A stretch of 64,000 bases of DNA from Euglena gracilis (Eukaryota > Euglenida > Euglenophyceae > Euglenales), in assembly GCA_039621445.1 (NCBI GenBank), contig CP154956.1:62432362-62496361 (forward strand), given 5' to 3'. Within the stretch, counting starts at the first letter, position 1. The number at the start of each line of letters is the position of its first letter. A program made the translations under genes and the position numbers. Under the pieces are notes generated by a model, which was given only the letters and a program-made list of their open reading frames with translations, had not been told where the DNA came from and made no database searches. Shown in pieces: positions 10,323-24,300 of the stretch.

Positions 10323-13063
10323 CTTAGGCGGCCTAACTCGCACTTAGCTTTGAAAGTGACTGTAAATTTGCGCCAACGCGCAAATCCCAAAAAAGTTTGG
10401 GTTTCGAACACCGTGGCCTGAGACTCCAGACAGTCTGAAAATAATGTCTCCCTGCACCCCAGGGCCTGGGGACGAAAGCAACGACCTGGAACTCCACGGT
10501 CCACGGACACAGCACTCCCGGGTCCCAGTGTGCATGAACACACAGCGCCGGGTGATGAAACAAGGGGATTCCATTGTGCATTTGCGCTTTGGCGCAAAAT
10601 TTTTTTTATTACAAAAAAAATTTGCGCTTTGGCGCAAATTTTTGACTTTTTTGTAATTCAACATGTGGGTGACCATTGCCGCACTTGGACAATGATAACA
10701 ACATATATGTCAACATGTGTTTCCCTTTGCGCCAAAGCGCAATGAGTAGGCTCATGAAGAATGAAAATTTAAGAGTTACCTTGCGCCAAGGCGCAAATAG
10801 AAATACAATTTTCAAAATTGCAAAAGCAACATGGCTTGCGCCGAAGCGCAAATATAACTGTTTAAAACTTATCTCACAACGCAGGGAGAGAACGGCCCTG
10901 ATAGAGTATGAACACCAGAGGGGATAGAGCACAAAATTGTAGTGCAGGTGGACGGAAGCCTACTCTCAGTCACGTTGACTTAAAATTGGTCAACATTGCG
11001 CGTTGGCGCAAGTGCCACGTTGCTTTTACAGTTTTAAAAATGTATTTCTACTTGCGCTTTGGCGCAATATAACTCTTAAATTTCCATTCTGCATAAGCCT
11101 GCCCATTGCGCTACGGCGCAACAGCCATCAATTTTTATTTTCTATTTTTATCACTGCCGGTGGAGAGAGCAGTCCTGGAAGCATCTCATCATCAGAGCGA
11201 ACAGAGCTCAAATGGAGGGAAGCCTTGCCTGGGACAGGAAGCCAATCCCCTGGTCTGTGAAAACAACCACCAACTTCTTGATATCCAGACGTGCCTTGTC
11301 CTGTGCGTTGTGAGCCCAACTGCCAGTGCCAGAGATTCCTCCCACTTGCCTCGTAGTTAAGCATGCCCGAGGGCCCTTCTTTTTGGCTGCCGACTTTTGA
11401 AAGTCGGAAAATACCTTTTTGGAAAAGAACAGGCACCAGATGAACCCTGGGAATCACAGCCGAGGAAACAGTTTTGGGCGCCAAAAAGGTGTTTTAAAGA
11501 AGCTCGTCACCCCCCTTTCCTCACCAAGGATTTGAAGCACACAACTTTGGGGATGAGCGAATGGAATTGAGAGATCGAAATGGTGCATTAACAACGGCGG
11601 AGAAGGGAAGACATGTTGACACACTTTTTTTTTCAGTAATTGCAACCCACCAGACAGCCACATCACACCAGGCAGATGGAGGAGATGGTTCAGCTGAAAA
11701 AGATCTTTCTGTCAACATCCCAAAAAACCCTACTTTGTGCACCGAGTGCAAGGTCACTGAGGCTCCACAGCCCACCGCCCACGATTCGTCTTATTGGAAC
11801 AGCCACTGCCTCCCCAGTGCCTGAATAGTTCAAAAGCGCCAACCCAGTTTTGGGCACAGCAGCGCTCAAACCCCCCTCATCATTCTCCTCTATCGCCCAC
11901 CTTCTCACGGAGCACGAACACATTCAAATACATCTGCTTTTTGAAAAGACATTTGCGCTTTAGCGCAAAATTATACTTGCGCTGAAGCGCAAATTAAAAA
12001 TTTGCGCTAAAGCGCAAGTTAAAACAGAAGCCCCCTGAGCTTATGGGAGTCCCTCTGATGTGTTACGGTGTGTTGGGGGCCCCTCTCTGCACGGCCAGTG
12101 TGCGGGCTTGGTGAGGAAATACCTTGCGCCGAAGCGCAAAGCATCAAACAAAAAACGAGAAGTGCAAACAGGGGGTTGACGTGTAATCTGAATGATCAAG
12201 CAGTGCATTACGTAGGTATGTCCTTTGCGCTTCGGCGCAAGGTATTTCCTCACCAAGCCCGCACACTGGCCGTGCAGAGAGGGGCCCCCAACACACCGTA
12301 ACACATCAGAGGGACTCCCATAAGCTCAGGGGGCTTCTGTTTTAACTTGCGCTTAAGCGCAAATTTTTAATTTGCGCTTAAGCGCAAGTTAAAAATTTGC
12401 GCTTAAGCGCAAATGTCCACAAACATTGCCTTCTGTGCCCGGCAGTGTGGGGCTTGGCGTTGCTCACCAAGCCCCACATTGCTGTTGGGAGAGGTCCCTG
12501 GGCTTGCCCTCAATCCCCCCAACCCCCCCCCACCTGGGTGGTTCCTGCTGTACCGCTCCTCACACTTCAAGCACCCAGGGATCACAACTCTGTGACATGC
12601 CGTTTTTTTCCAACTTTTCACAACGTGTGTGTAGAGTCCACCCTCTGGATGCCTCAGCAGCCAACTCTTCACGGACATATCACAGAGCCAAAAAAAGCAA
12701 CAAAAAGGGTTTCATTACTCCCGGACTGTGTGGCACCATCCGGGGAACACAGTCAAAGCTTCAGAAACGAGGGACTCGCACCGGGGGTTTTGGCCCTTTT
12801 TTGGGAAAATTCACGTGTCCCGGCGGTCAAACCCAGGGATTTGGACCATTTTCAAAATGGTGCACAGGCTGAAAAACACCAAAATTGGGCCTGTTCCCCA
12901 GGTTCCAACATCGGAAAATGATGCACACGCCGCCATGGAGGGTCTCCGCGGAACCAGAGGGTCAAAAGGGTGGGTTCTACCGCCGGGTCTCAAAGAAATC
13001 GAAAATTTGCGCGAAAGCGCAAGCTAAAAATCAAAACCTTAAGTGCGAGTTAGGCCGCCTAAG
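10323..13063. mobile_element. 2.74-kb non-autonomous TIR element packed with TTGCGC...GCGCAA palindromes
   Basis: Perfect 24-bp terminal inverted repeats: CTTAGGCGGCCTAACTCGCA plus 4 bp at 10323-10346, and its complement at 13040-13063. Direct repeats ATCAT lie at 10318-10322 and 13064-13068. Inside are about 18 copies of a 16-18 bp palindrome TTGCGC-nnnn-GCGCAA and a 165-bp-arm inverted repeat. No transposase or other recognisable protein is present. The ends look like a cut-and-paste DNA transposon with a 5-bp duplication; the superfamily is not determined. A second, diverged end-like sequence (caggcggccgatctcgcact) follows at 13070. Confidence 0.85.
11976..12388. repeat. Large inverted repeat, 165-bp arms and 83-base spacer
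   Basis: Arm 11976-12140 is the reverse complement of 12224-12388. The only differences seen are inside two TTGCGC palindromes. The spacer 12141-12223 is unique. Transcribed, it would give a very long hairpin. Confidence 0.93.
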
Positions 13064-13894
13064 ATCATCTCAGGCGGCCGATCTCGCACTCGACATGTAT
13101 TTGGCTGGCCACGGCGCACAAAGGTCCAATTTTTGAAAATACCAATAAATGGCACCCAGATCTGAACACAGTCAGCATGTGGCCTGGTGCCATTGGACCG
13201 CAGGGGCAAGACGATTTGGGAAGGTGAGACTGAGCCCTACACGGAACGCTCAAAATATTATGTATTATTTATTTCACCATTGTTTGGGGGGGGGATGCGC
13301 TAGCCTGCCCTCAGAAAAAAAAAGTGCAAAAATGCTCAAAATTTGAGAGAAAATTCACAATAACCACAAAAATGCAAAATTTGCCCAAAAACATGCAAAC
13401 ATGTCACCAAATCGACAATAATTGTGTGGAATTATGAGGAAATGTCAGTTTCAAAAAAAATTCAAAAAAGTGCAAAAATTTGTAAAAAAAAGTTTAAAAT
13501 TTCGAAAAAGTGTGAAAATCACAAAAAAAATGCGCTAAAAAGCAAAATGTGCTGAAAAAGAAATCGAAAAAAAAAAACGCGCAAAAAATGTGCAAATACA
13601 TGCAGTTTATGAAAAACACAAAAATGTGAGAAAAAATGTGAAATGCATCCCCCCCCTGCATTGTTGAATACCCTCTTGTTTTAGAGTTCTTTTCAAAAGG
13701 TTCCCAGCAGCTCGGTTGCTCTGAAGTGGATGAGGAAACTGAATCCGAACCATGAGACCCAAAACATTTTTTGCTTAACTCCCACAGAGCAAAAGAGCGC
13801 ACGGACCGGAAGACTGCCATTCATTGGTGGAGTCAGGTGCCCAGTGGCTGGGAATACCACCGCAGTGTTCAAAGTTGGGGCAAGGCCCGGGGGC

Positions 13895-14050
13895 TCAGTG
13901 GAACAAGACAGTGCTCTGCAGGGCCCCCGCCAGGGCGTCCAAGTCCCGCAACACCGGACTGGTGGTGGGCAGCACCGCCGCGGCCCAGTCGCCCCCGGGC
14001 CTCCGCCGTCTCCCACGGAACGGGGCCCGGGGGCGGAAACGGTGCGCCAG
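13895..14050 (-). CDS. GCFC-like gene: last exon seen, ends at TGA
   Basis: Frame LAHRFRPRAPFRGRRRRPGG, then DWAAAVLPTTSPVLRDLDAL and AGALQSTVLFH, stop at 13897-13895. The 5' end follows CTGTCCGC, with CTG at -8 to -6. The stop may be the real C-terminus, or may lie in an intron if the exon ends earlier, near CTGCAGAGC. Confidence 0.45.
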   Translation of the reverse strand: MAHRFRPRAPFRGRRRRPGGDWAAAVLPTTSPVLRDLDALAGALQSTVLFH

Positions 14051-17000
14051 GCGGACAGGGGGGCACACTGTCGATTGAAAAAAAGTGAAACCCCAACCGC
14101 TGCCACCGCAACTGCCACAATCACACCAACAACAACAGGCACTCAACCCCTCGCGGCGCGGGAGGCCCGGCCGCGGTACGCCCGCAGCAGCGCCGCGCCG
14201 CCGGCGTCCGGGGCATCCGCCGCCCACTCCTCCGCGCGGCGCCGGGCGCAGGCCACGACGTGGGGCAGCAGCACCGCCTCCAGCACGTGAGCCACGCCGC
14301 GCTGCACGGCGCTGGGCTGTGGGGTCGGGCCGGCGGGGGCCGACACTGCAGGGGGGTGGATGGCGGAGGCACCACCTCAGGCGTACCTTCCAATACCACG
14401 TTCAAGCCGCGGAAAAGTGAAGTCGATGGGTGAAAATCCACCTCCATATGAAATGTGAGGGGGCATGTGCAGGAATTGTTTTTAAGGTGCATTAAACACC
14501 TGATAAAACTGAAATTTTTGGCCAAAATGTCTTTAAAAAAAACCCTTAAAAAAACCTCAACAAATTCGTCCTGGAAAACTTTTCGGATTCGAGCAAAAAG
14601 AAATTGCAAAATCTTGGCAAAACACAAGCCAACTCTGGGGGGAAAATGATTTCTGGCACCGTTGAAACATTGTCTATCCACCCAAAACTCAAAAAAAGAG
14701 GGTTTTTGAACCTTTTAATTTTCAACCTAGACCGACGTTGGTTCGATGCCCGGATGGCCCTTGGACCACCCTTGGAAAATAGGAGCCTTAAAAAATTCTT
14801 AAAGTTTTTAAAATGCCTTCAAAAACCCAAAAAGAACCGAAAAAAACTCCTCAAAAAGCCTAAAAGAATTTTGAGGGAAAAAATAATGCCTGGTTTGGGA
14901 GGGGGTAAAATAATGTCTGGGATCCTTGGGACTTGACTTTGGGTCTAGAAAAATGTTATTTTTGAATTTCTGGTTTGGTACATTGGATGCACAGGTCAGG
15001 CTTTTGCGTAATGACCTCGAGGGGCGGGGTGGGGGGGGTCCACTGGTTAGCCATTTTATCTAGACACCGGAAAAAAGCAACTAGCTGGACCCCCCCTTCC
15101 CCCGGTGGGTCCGGGGGTCCCCTGACTAGTGGGAGGACATTTTTTCAGTCAGAACACTGATAGGAAGACAAACATCACTGGCAAGGAGCAGGTATGTGTG
15201 AGCAGTGGGCTGGTGGCATGGGTGGGCTTTCGTCGGGTATTATTTTCTTTCAAGTTCTGAGGCATTTTATGTCATTCATGTTTTTCTATATAAAAAAAAA
15301 CTCAGGCTTCTTTAATCTATTAATTTCCAAGGGCGGACCAAGGGCGAACTGAGGCCAGGCTTCGGCTTAAGGGTTAGCAGCCACATATCTCTTCAAGGTC
15401 CCTGGGGGGATTGCTGGGCTAGGGCTGGAAATTTGGGTTGGCTAGAAATTTGGGCTGGCCAGTCCCCCCCCCCCGGGGGGGGAGGGGGGGAGGGCTGGAC
15501 CCCAGTTGGACCTGAGCTGGGCCAGGCGAGCCAAAATTAAAAAAAAAAAAAAAAAAGACCTGCAAAACACAGTTTGAAAGGAATAAGCTTCTGACAACCC
15601 TCCCAAAAAAACGCCCTGAAACACCCCCCCCAAACCCCCATTTTCGGCCAATTTTTCCAAAAATTTTTCGGCTGGACCCTCCAAAAGGGGGCTGGCTGGC
15701 TAGAAGGCTACCTCCCCCCCCCCCCTGTCCAACAACCGCTAATGTTTGTCCCTGACCGGGGGGGGGGGGGTCATTAAAATAGCCAATGTTCGTCTCTGAC
15801 CAGCAGGGCGGTCCTTAAGAAAAAAAAAAAAATCCGCTGTCCCAGCACACTCAATGAAAATATACAGGAAAACGTAAAAAATAAATTTGTCATTTCGTCG
15901 ACAACAGTTCGACATAACAGAAAAAAAACTGATTCTTGGCATCCTTGGAACATCGCCCATCCACCCAAATCATCAGAAAATGCGTTTTTTTTTTTTCTTT
16001 TTTTTTTTTTATCTCGTTTAAGTTTCAGTCTGGCCCTTGGTCGGCTCTTTGGCTGAAAGGGGGGGCGGTCCTTAAGAAAATTAAAAAAAAAACTTTCCCG
16101 TCCCTTAAGGACCGCCCTGCAGACCAGGGGGGGTGGTCGTTTAACAAGGGGGGGGTAACATTATCAAGTCTCATTTCCCCAAGATCGTATACGAAAAGAT
16201 CCTCTCTGACCGGGGGGTGGTCGTTGGACCAGCCCGGTCGTGGGACAAGGGGGGGGGGGAGGTACCAGCACCCCCCCGGGGGGTGCTGCTGCAGCTGGGC
16301 TGGTCCAAAATTGTGGCTGGCTGCAGCAGCCCCCCCCCCCGGGGGTTTTGCAACTCCGTAAAGAGATGCATTTTTTGCAGCACCCCACCCCCGGGGGGGG
16401 GGAACTGCAGCTAGTCCAAATTCGGCTGGTGCAAATCCTAGTGCACCCCCCCCCCTCCGGGGATCCGCTTGCAGTCCTTGCTGACCAGTGTGAAGCACCG
16501 GAATTTTTGACCCCCCCCAAAAAACCTGTGTGCATGGGTGGGTTTTCGAAAAGAGGGTGGGTGGTTTTGAACCCAGGAAAATCCCCTGGGGGTTGCTTAC
16601 CTCCCTATGTCTAACAAACCCCCACTGGAAAAATTTCCTCTGGAGGTGCGCGCCGAGGTGAAAATAGGAATTTAATGAGTTTTCTCCCTGATTTTGTTCC
16701 CAAAACCTGCCAAAAAAATGGGCATTTTTGACACACGACCCGACCCCCCAGGGGTCGACCCACCCAGCCACTCAACCAAAACTGGGGGTGTCAAATTTTT
16801 CCAAAATTTTGTGGATCATGAGGGGATAATGCAGGAAAAAATAACAAATTAACGAATAACAAATAACAAATGCGGAGTAAAAGTGTTCAAAATTGCTGTT
16901 GCTCACATTCCTGCAAGGATGCGAACCTGCAATTTTGGCTTGAAATACTGGGCCAAAAACGCCCAAACCAGCCCAGAATAGCCGAAAATACCTACCCCCC

Positions 17001-18278
17001 CCCCCCCCGGGAAACTGTCACCTGACAGGTTGGCCAGTACCGGGGACCCTGACAACTTCCTATACTGACAGGTTGGCCAGTACCAGGGACCCTGACAGTT
17101 TCCTGGGCGGGACCCTGACAATTTCCCGGGTAGGGCCGGTTGTGAAGGCGTTGGCGGTCAGGCAGTCGTAACAGGAGGTGCACGTACAGGAATTGACGAT
17201 TGTGATGGTGCTGTTGCACGTACCGACAGCGCCGCTTGAGCAGGGGGTCTTGTTCTTTGTATGGGTACTGGTTGGGTTGAACCTGCTGCTGATGTGGCAG
17301 GTTGGGATGAGGTTGATTGTGCAGTCGAAACTGCTTCACCCGTCTGCGGGGCCTTGGAAACTGAAACAGGTTGTGACGCAGTCGTAACTGCTTATACCGG
17401 TGTCGGTTGTGGTTCCGGGAAAGTCAATGAAAAATGACCCTGACAGGTTGGCCGGTACCGGGGACCCTGACAACTTCCTATACTGACAGGTTGGCCGGTA
17501 CCGGGGACCCTGACAGTTTCCCGGGCGGGACCCTGACAGGTTCTCGGGCATGACAGTTTCCCGGGGGGGGGGGGTAGGTAGCCTAATTGATACAACGTGA
17601 ATGTAAGTAGCCCAAAATACCGCAAACTGGCTCCAAAATGAACCAAATTATAATATAATCCCAAATCTATGACTTATGCAAAAAAGATTGGACTGTATGG
17701 AACTCTCCCTTGCTTTAGGAACACGTTTTTACCTCCCTCCTGGTCCTCCTGAGGATCAGAAAGTGTTGGTGTAAACCACCACCCAGGATAAACATGTATC
17801 CCTTCCAGGGATATAGTATAGGGAAGCCCTGAGGGGGGGGGGGGTCGGACCCCACCCTCCTATTTCAAACAGACGACTGAGAAAAAAAACTTAAAATGTA
17901 GAAACAGTGCAGAACTGATGGGTTTGAGCTTTCTCCACATCACAATGCAATAAATAAAACTAACTAATGAATAAACACACACAACAAAAATGTGTTGAGT
18001 TATTTTCTTAAGATGAACAAAAAATTGAGGATTTTCGAGGAAAAAAAACCTCAAAACATCCTACTTGGGGGGGGTCAAGGCGGTGGCTGCGGACCAACTC
18101 TTTCCAAACATTTTAGTACCAATGCCCTCCAACGGAAGAAACCCCCTACCTCTCTCTCAAACATCCTTGCCCCCTCAGGACAACTTTGACTGCCCAAACA
18201 ATAAGCCCGTGCATGATCCAAAATTGCTCTCGCCATAAAAACAAGAATGAAAAGAAATGATGATGATGGTGGTGGTGG

Positions 18279-18324
<46 letters not shown>

Positions 18325-21300
18325 TCATAAAAAATGATACAAAATGTTTCCTTGAACAGAAAAAAATTGGCTTTTCTGGGCCTGAAAAAAAAACTTCATT
18401 TTCTTCATTGCTTTTTCCCAAGAAAGCAAATCATGCGGGATTATTCAGGATTATTATGCAGGATTATGTGGTCCGCAATCCCCCCCCAAACCCCACCCAA
18501 AATTGGCAAAAACTCTTGAAAAAATTTCCGGTCCGGCGTTTGGCCTGGCCGGACTGACCAATACATTCCACCACTTGGGGGGGACCAGCGGCCGTCACTC
18601 TCGGCCCCCCCCCCGCCCCAAAGGCAGGGGTCACACCAGAGTTCAACGACTCTGTGGGTGCGCCGCCTGTCCCCTGCAACGCGCAGAACAACGCTGACGG
18701 CACTGCAGGGGCCGCAGATACTAAAAGCATGTGCGACGCTGTCGGATTCATTGATGACAGACTGCAGGCCACGTGGGAGACTTCCTGCAAAGGTTGACCG
18801 CTTGGGGCTGGGTGTTGACATTCCAATTTCAAAAACAAGCCATCCATCCGCTCCTCTGCAATGGGGAGTTAAAAAATCAAACAATTCAGAGGATGAATAT
18901 GAGCGATTGAAATTCTTGCTGGCCATGCTTGGGTGATGGGCTCATGCTTGTGCTTACCAACTGGTGGGGGTGTGGGGGGGGGGGGCTATAGGGTGCCTGC
19001 CCCTAGCAGGCACACCCCTTAGTTGCACTAAGGCTTCTTGTCTGTTTATGCCCGGCGCCAACTTCGCTTCTGGCCCAGCTTGCAGTGTGGTGAGTGGCCA
19101 GGTACCCCTTACACCAGTGCTCTTTTGTTGCTTCGCCTGGCCGGGTGAGCAACTCTGGTGTAATTCCAGCACTGTAGGGACATACACTCACCTTGTGTGG
19201 TTGGTGTGGTTCCCGTGGGTGGGTCTACACCCTTGCGCCCCAGTGCTGCTCTTGCCTCCTACCCTCTTCCCACTTTTCTGTGCGGGGGATGCATGGTGCG
19301 GGCACAACACCATGACTTGAAAAATTCTAGCAGGCAAATTCTAGCCTAGCAGGCACACCCCCCGGGGGGGGTCTGGGGGACCCAGAAAACTTTCATTGAA
19401 AATGGGCTTTTCTCTGGGCCCCTGGCGCAGAAGGAGGGGGGAGCCTGAGGCGGAGGGGGGTGCCTGCTGTGGGCAGGCACCCCCAAAAACCCTACCCCCC
19501 CCCGCGGGGGGGGGGTCGGATGGGGTGCTATAGGGTGCCTGCCCCTAGCACCCCCCCCCCGCAGGGTAGGCACCTGACTAAGCACAAGCCTGGCTGGGCT
19601 ATTGGGCAAAAGCAATACACCATTGCTCGGTTTTGCTTTGCTTGCATGCTTTGACACTGCAATGAAAATCTATTTTGTTTGCAGCGGATTTATTTTCTTT
19701 ATTTTCTTATCCGGAAGATGACCCTGGGAAAGGTGGATAAGAACCGGCGGGGTGGTCCTCCAGGCATGGAGAGGTCCAAAGACACGTGCTTTTTTTAAAT
19801 AAAAAAAAGGCTGCACTGTCTTCCCTGAACTTTGTCCATTTTTTTCCACGGTGTTCCTCAATCGGCACTGCCTCAGAGCTCCTGCGGTCTGCTCGGGGCT
19901 GGCCCATCTGCTCCCCCAACGGGGCGGTCCTCCTGCAGCAGGGGGCAGTGCTGCAGCCACGCCATCCGCCGCACGCCGGGCGGCGCGCACGCCAGCAGCG
20001 CGGCGGCGGGGCCGGCGGCGGTTTGGGGGACGGGGCCGGGCTTGCGGCAGGGCCCCGGGACCTCCATATGGAGGCGGGGAAGGCCCGGCGAAAGGAAGAA
20101 GGTCCGAAAACCCACCCCCTAGACACACAAACACATCAAACACATTACAAATAAAAGCTCAACCACCCCCCCCACCCACCCACCGACTCCAATCTGCCTG
20201 CTTGGACACTCACCAACCCACCCACATCCACACCTACTGCCCCATCCACACACGCATCCACCCACACAGGCAGACACACATTTGCATGTAATAATGCACA
20301 TGGTTGTGGGTATGAGGCAAACATCATTACTGGGAAGCAGAAGAGGTGGATTGCCGGTGCCCTGCAGGCAGGACTCCTCCTCGCTTGCTGCCATGTGGCC
20401 AAATGGCTCCCAGCCCTGTGAGATGGAGAAGGACAAGTTGTGAAGGGTGGATGGATGCAATGCAAGGATGAGGAAGTCCTTTTGGGAAGAGGGAATGGGG
20501 GCGCACTCTTCCTCCATGTGGCCATGACAGCGCCAGAGAAAGCCCAGTCGCTTCTATGCTTGGCATGCAGTGAAATAGGCTGTCTCCCCAGAGCCTGAAT
20601 AATAGAGAGACACTGTTCGTTCAGTACGGAACGGGAATAATTCTCCAAAAGGACCCAGTGGGTTACATCCCCCCCCCCTGTCCTTGACACGCCAAAATAC
20701 TAGCAAAATGTGGTTGACACAGCGGGCATGTCAGGGACACGCCATGTAATGTGCACTGTACAATAAAGAAAATTGCATTTTGGGTACAGGAGAAGTGCGG
20801 TTGACGCGGGGGGTGTCATAGACAAGCCTTGTCAAGGACAAGGGGGATGCACCGAAAGCCAAAACTTTAACTTCAATTTGAGGGCGGGGGGGGGGGCTAT
20901 TTTGCATCAGCCTCTCTTTCCATCCCAAATATTTTCTTTGTGGTAGAATCCAGAATCCGTACATCGTTTTTCTTTCAGAAGCAGAAAATTCTCCTTGAGC
21001 GAGGCAAAAATCAACACAAAACAGGAAGCCAAAAGTTGAGACAGATATCCATTCATGTTAAAAAAGTTCAAACCCCCGGGTTTCAACTCCGGCAGACGTA
21101 AATTTTCCTAAAACAGGGTCGAAACCCCCGTTGCGAGTCGTGAAAATCCCGAGGAGTATTTAATAGTACTATGGGGATGGATCGGCTGGACTTTCATTGC
21201 TGAAAACCAGCTGGGTGGTCAGGTTTTTTGGGGGGGTGGACGATTCAGTTATGTTCCCAGCTGCACAACGCCACACACCTCATGGACCTCCCGGGCCGCC

Positions 21301-24300
21301 CACATGGCCAGCGCGCCGCATGCATCCCGCTCCGAAACGTGCGTCCAATACAAGGCCGGCCACCGCTGCCGCCATTCCCGCAGCCCCCGCAGCACCGCTG
21401 CCCATGCCCCGACCTCGACACCGTCCGCCGCCGTAACCACCACCGAGCTGTCTGGCATGGCCTCCGAGCGGTGCCGGTCTGCCGCGACTGGGGAAGGGCG
21501 AAGGCCCTCCCGGTGTAGAGTGTCGCCAACATCGGGACACGGCCGCTACGGCAGGCACTTGCCGGGAGCCATTCCTGACAAATCAACAGAAAAAACTGAC
21601 CCGCCTTTGCTGAATCCATAGACATTGCAGTCCCATCTGTTGCATATTCTGTGTTGACGGGAGCAGCACAGAACCTAACCCACAGTAATGTGTTGAGAAC
21701 AAAAGGGTTTCTGCATCCTTAAACATTCCTCATGCCAAACAGAGATAAAAATTTCTTCAGGGTGAGAAACGTTGTATGGCCAACATTTCAAGACATGATT
21801 TCGTGCGGTTTTATATGCTGCGTCGTGTGTATGCCTGGTCTTAGACAATTAGAGGCACCCCCCCCCCCCGGGCTGAGTGTTGCAACGCCTCAAAATTCAG
21901 CCTAATCAGAGGTTTTTTTTAGAACCTGGGCGGGTCCGGATAAACCCCCCCCCAGGGGGGACTCGGGGGGGGGGGGACCACTTTGAGGGGTCAATTTGGG
22001 TTCCAAAAACTTTTAACACCCCGCCTCTGTCGCGGTGTTAGCCCTCAGCCCTCAGCCCGATCCCCCACAGGGGGGGGGGGGTCGGCCGGGACGCACCCAC
22101 CCCCTCCTCCCCTCCCGGGTTGCAGAACTTTAAAAAAAATAAATAGCCTGATCGCCCACTAGTCCTGCAATGGTCCGCACAGGGGGGCAGGCTTGGGAGG
22201 GGCCGAGCAGCGGCGCGGGCAGACCGCAGCACCAGGGCAGGCAGCGGAACGGCGCTGCCCCTCGGCGGCCCACGGTGGGCGGGGGCCGGAGGCTCGCCAC
22301 CCGCCTCCGCCCCCTCCACCTCTGCCGCCTCCGCCTCCGCCTCCGCCTCCACCTCCACCTCCGCCTCCGCCTCCGCCTCCGCCTCCGCCTCCGCTGCCTC
22401 CGCTGCCTCCGCCTCAGTTGCCTCCGCCTCCGCCTCCTCCGCATCCGTCTCCTCCGTCACCACCGCACGGTGGGCATCGGTGCGGAGACGCTTCAACCCC
22501 CGGCGGCCCACGGCCGCCGCCGCCCACGGCTGGTCACGGGACACCGTGGCTGGGCAGGCTCCCCTGAATGGGAGGCAGTTAAAGGAAAAGGTTAAAACCA
22601 ATTGGGGGGATTCACCTCCAAAAGAAAACCCAACCACTTGGTTTGGTTGGTTGGGACTCTTGAGACTCTCGCATCCAGGTGAACCACGTGTGAAAGCCGG
22701 GCACCTTCGGGATTCCATTTTCAGCGGTGGCAGAACCCAGCGTTGGTCAAGGCTGAGGAGTCAACCAACCCAGCCATTTCCACCAGGGGTATCCTTGAGG
22801 ACCCGGGGGGGGGGGGTCCCGAGGGCCGGCCAAAAAAGGTGCTGGCTCACCCCTGCGGCGGGGTGGGGGTCCAGGGGAAAAAATGCCCTGGGGGAGTTCT
22901 GGCAGCCGGGAGCTGTACCCGGAGGGTACCCCCAAAAATGCCCGAAAAGCCCAAATCCAGATGGGTTGGCATTTTTAGCCAAATTTTCTAGGTGACAACC
23001 CAAAAACCACCCCCAAAATGCCATTTTTGGCCATTTTTGACCCCTTTCTCTTTTGGCGATTTGCACCGAAAATTTTTTCGGTCCAGCCTGGCTAGCCCGA
23101 ACTTTATTTCAGCGTACCTCCCGGGGCGGGGGGGGGGAGTCCGTAGGTTCTGGGTGGAAAAAAAGTGCTGACTGGCTGGACCCCCCCCCCGGAGGGGGGC
23201 AGGGTCCCCTAAGAAAACCCCTGATTTCCATCACTCAAGGAGGCAGGTGTTTTGCCCAGCCACGATATGCCGTTATCGACCTTGGTATGTGTTGCCGGTG
23301 GAGGCGATGGCGGCGACGGTAGCATAGCCAGCCCCAGGCCATTGGATGACTCCGCCACCTCCTCCAAGGCAGACGGCGGCCTTTCACTGTTAACCCCAGT
23401 CAGGCCCTTGCCGTGTGGCATGTGCAGAAAAGTGGGCCCTGCGTGCCCATAAAGCCCCCCCCCCCCCGCTCAGCCCAGACAACTTCAGCCAACGGGGGAA
23501 CACCCCATCGCAGTGTGTCAACAACGTCCTTGCACGGCCGACCCAACGCCGCGGCCTGCGCGGCCCAGTCCAGGTCCTCGCCCTCCGCCGCCTCGCTCAG
23601 GTGCGCCCGCCAGCCCCGCTTCCCGACCGCCGGGGCGGGGGCCGGCGCCGGCCGGTGCCGCCGCCGAAACGCGTGGCTCCCCGGCGCTGGCCGACCCCTT
23701 AGGCGTCCAAAGTCGCCCAACTCTGCCCATGTCCTTGCCCACAAATCAGGGCAAATGAAAGTGGCGTGTGGGCAAGCTTTTGGAAGATCTTGGGAAGGGC
23801 GTCAGCGAGCCTACGGAGGCAGCGAGTGGCATCACACCCCGCAATCGAAAAATCGCAAGGGCGGTGGAGCGTGAATTCCCTGGGATCTGGGCATTTGGGT
23901 TGGGGTGTTCTCGCCCTGACCGGAAGGGAGAAAATGCCATCAGACCAGGGGGTACTTTGGCCAAACCGAGTTCAACACACTGCCAGGTCCAAGCCGAATC
24001 ACAGCTCGGGTAGGCTGTGCTCCGACACTGTGCCCTGACCTTGATGCAACGCGGCCCTCAAGTCGCAAATCGGGGGTAGAAATTTTGCATGGGGGCAGGC
24101 ATCCCCCCGGACGGACCCAGAACATCAACCTCTTTTGCATACAGCTAGAATGGCTTGACGGACAAAAAAAAAAGCGTTCCAGAGGGGAAATTTTTTTTAT
24201 TACTGAGGAAAGTGGCCACCCGTCGACAGGGGCAGCCGTGAGCAAAATTCAGGAGTGGGTGTAGCACACATGCCACCTTACCCTAGAAAACAGGAGTGTG

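Larger units (their letters stand above)
9834..13894. other. Interval between TRM6 and the GCFC-like gene
   Basis: No conserved exon recognised. It holds CT, TG and CA microsatellites (9895-10162) and the 2.74-kb palindrome-rich element at 10323-13063. After that comes AT-rich sequence (13300-13680) with many short TGCAAAAA and CACAAAAA motifs. Confidence 0.6.

Noticed and set aside
14730-14760. tRNA-like GGTTCGATGCC
   Set aside because: No acceptor stem, anticodon arm or D arm could be built around it.
18146-18421. Reading frame with a long polyhistidine run
   Set aside because: It is simply the complement of the (GAT)n/(GGT)n repeat; no conserved sequence on either side.
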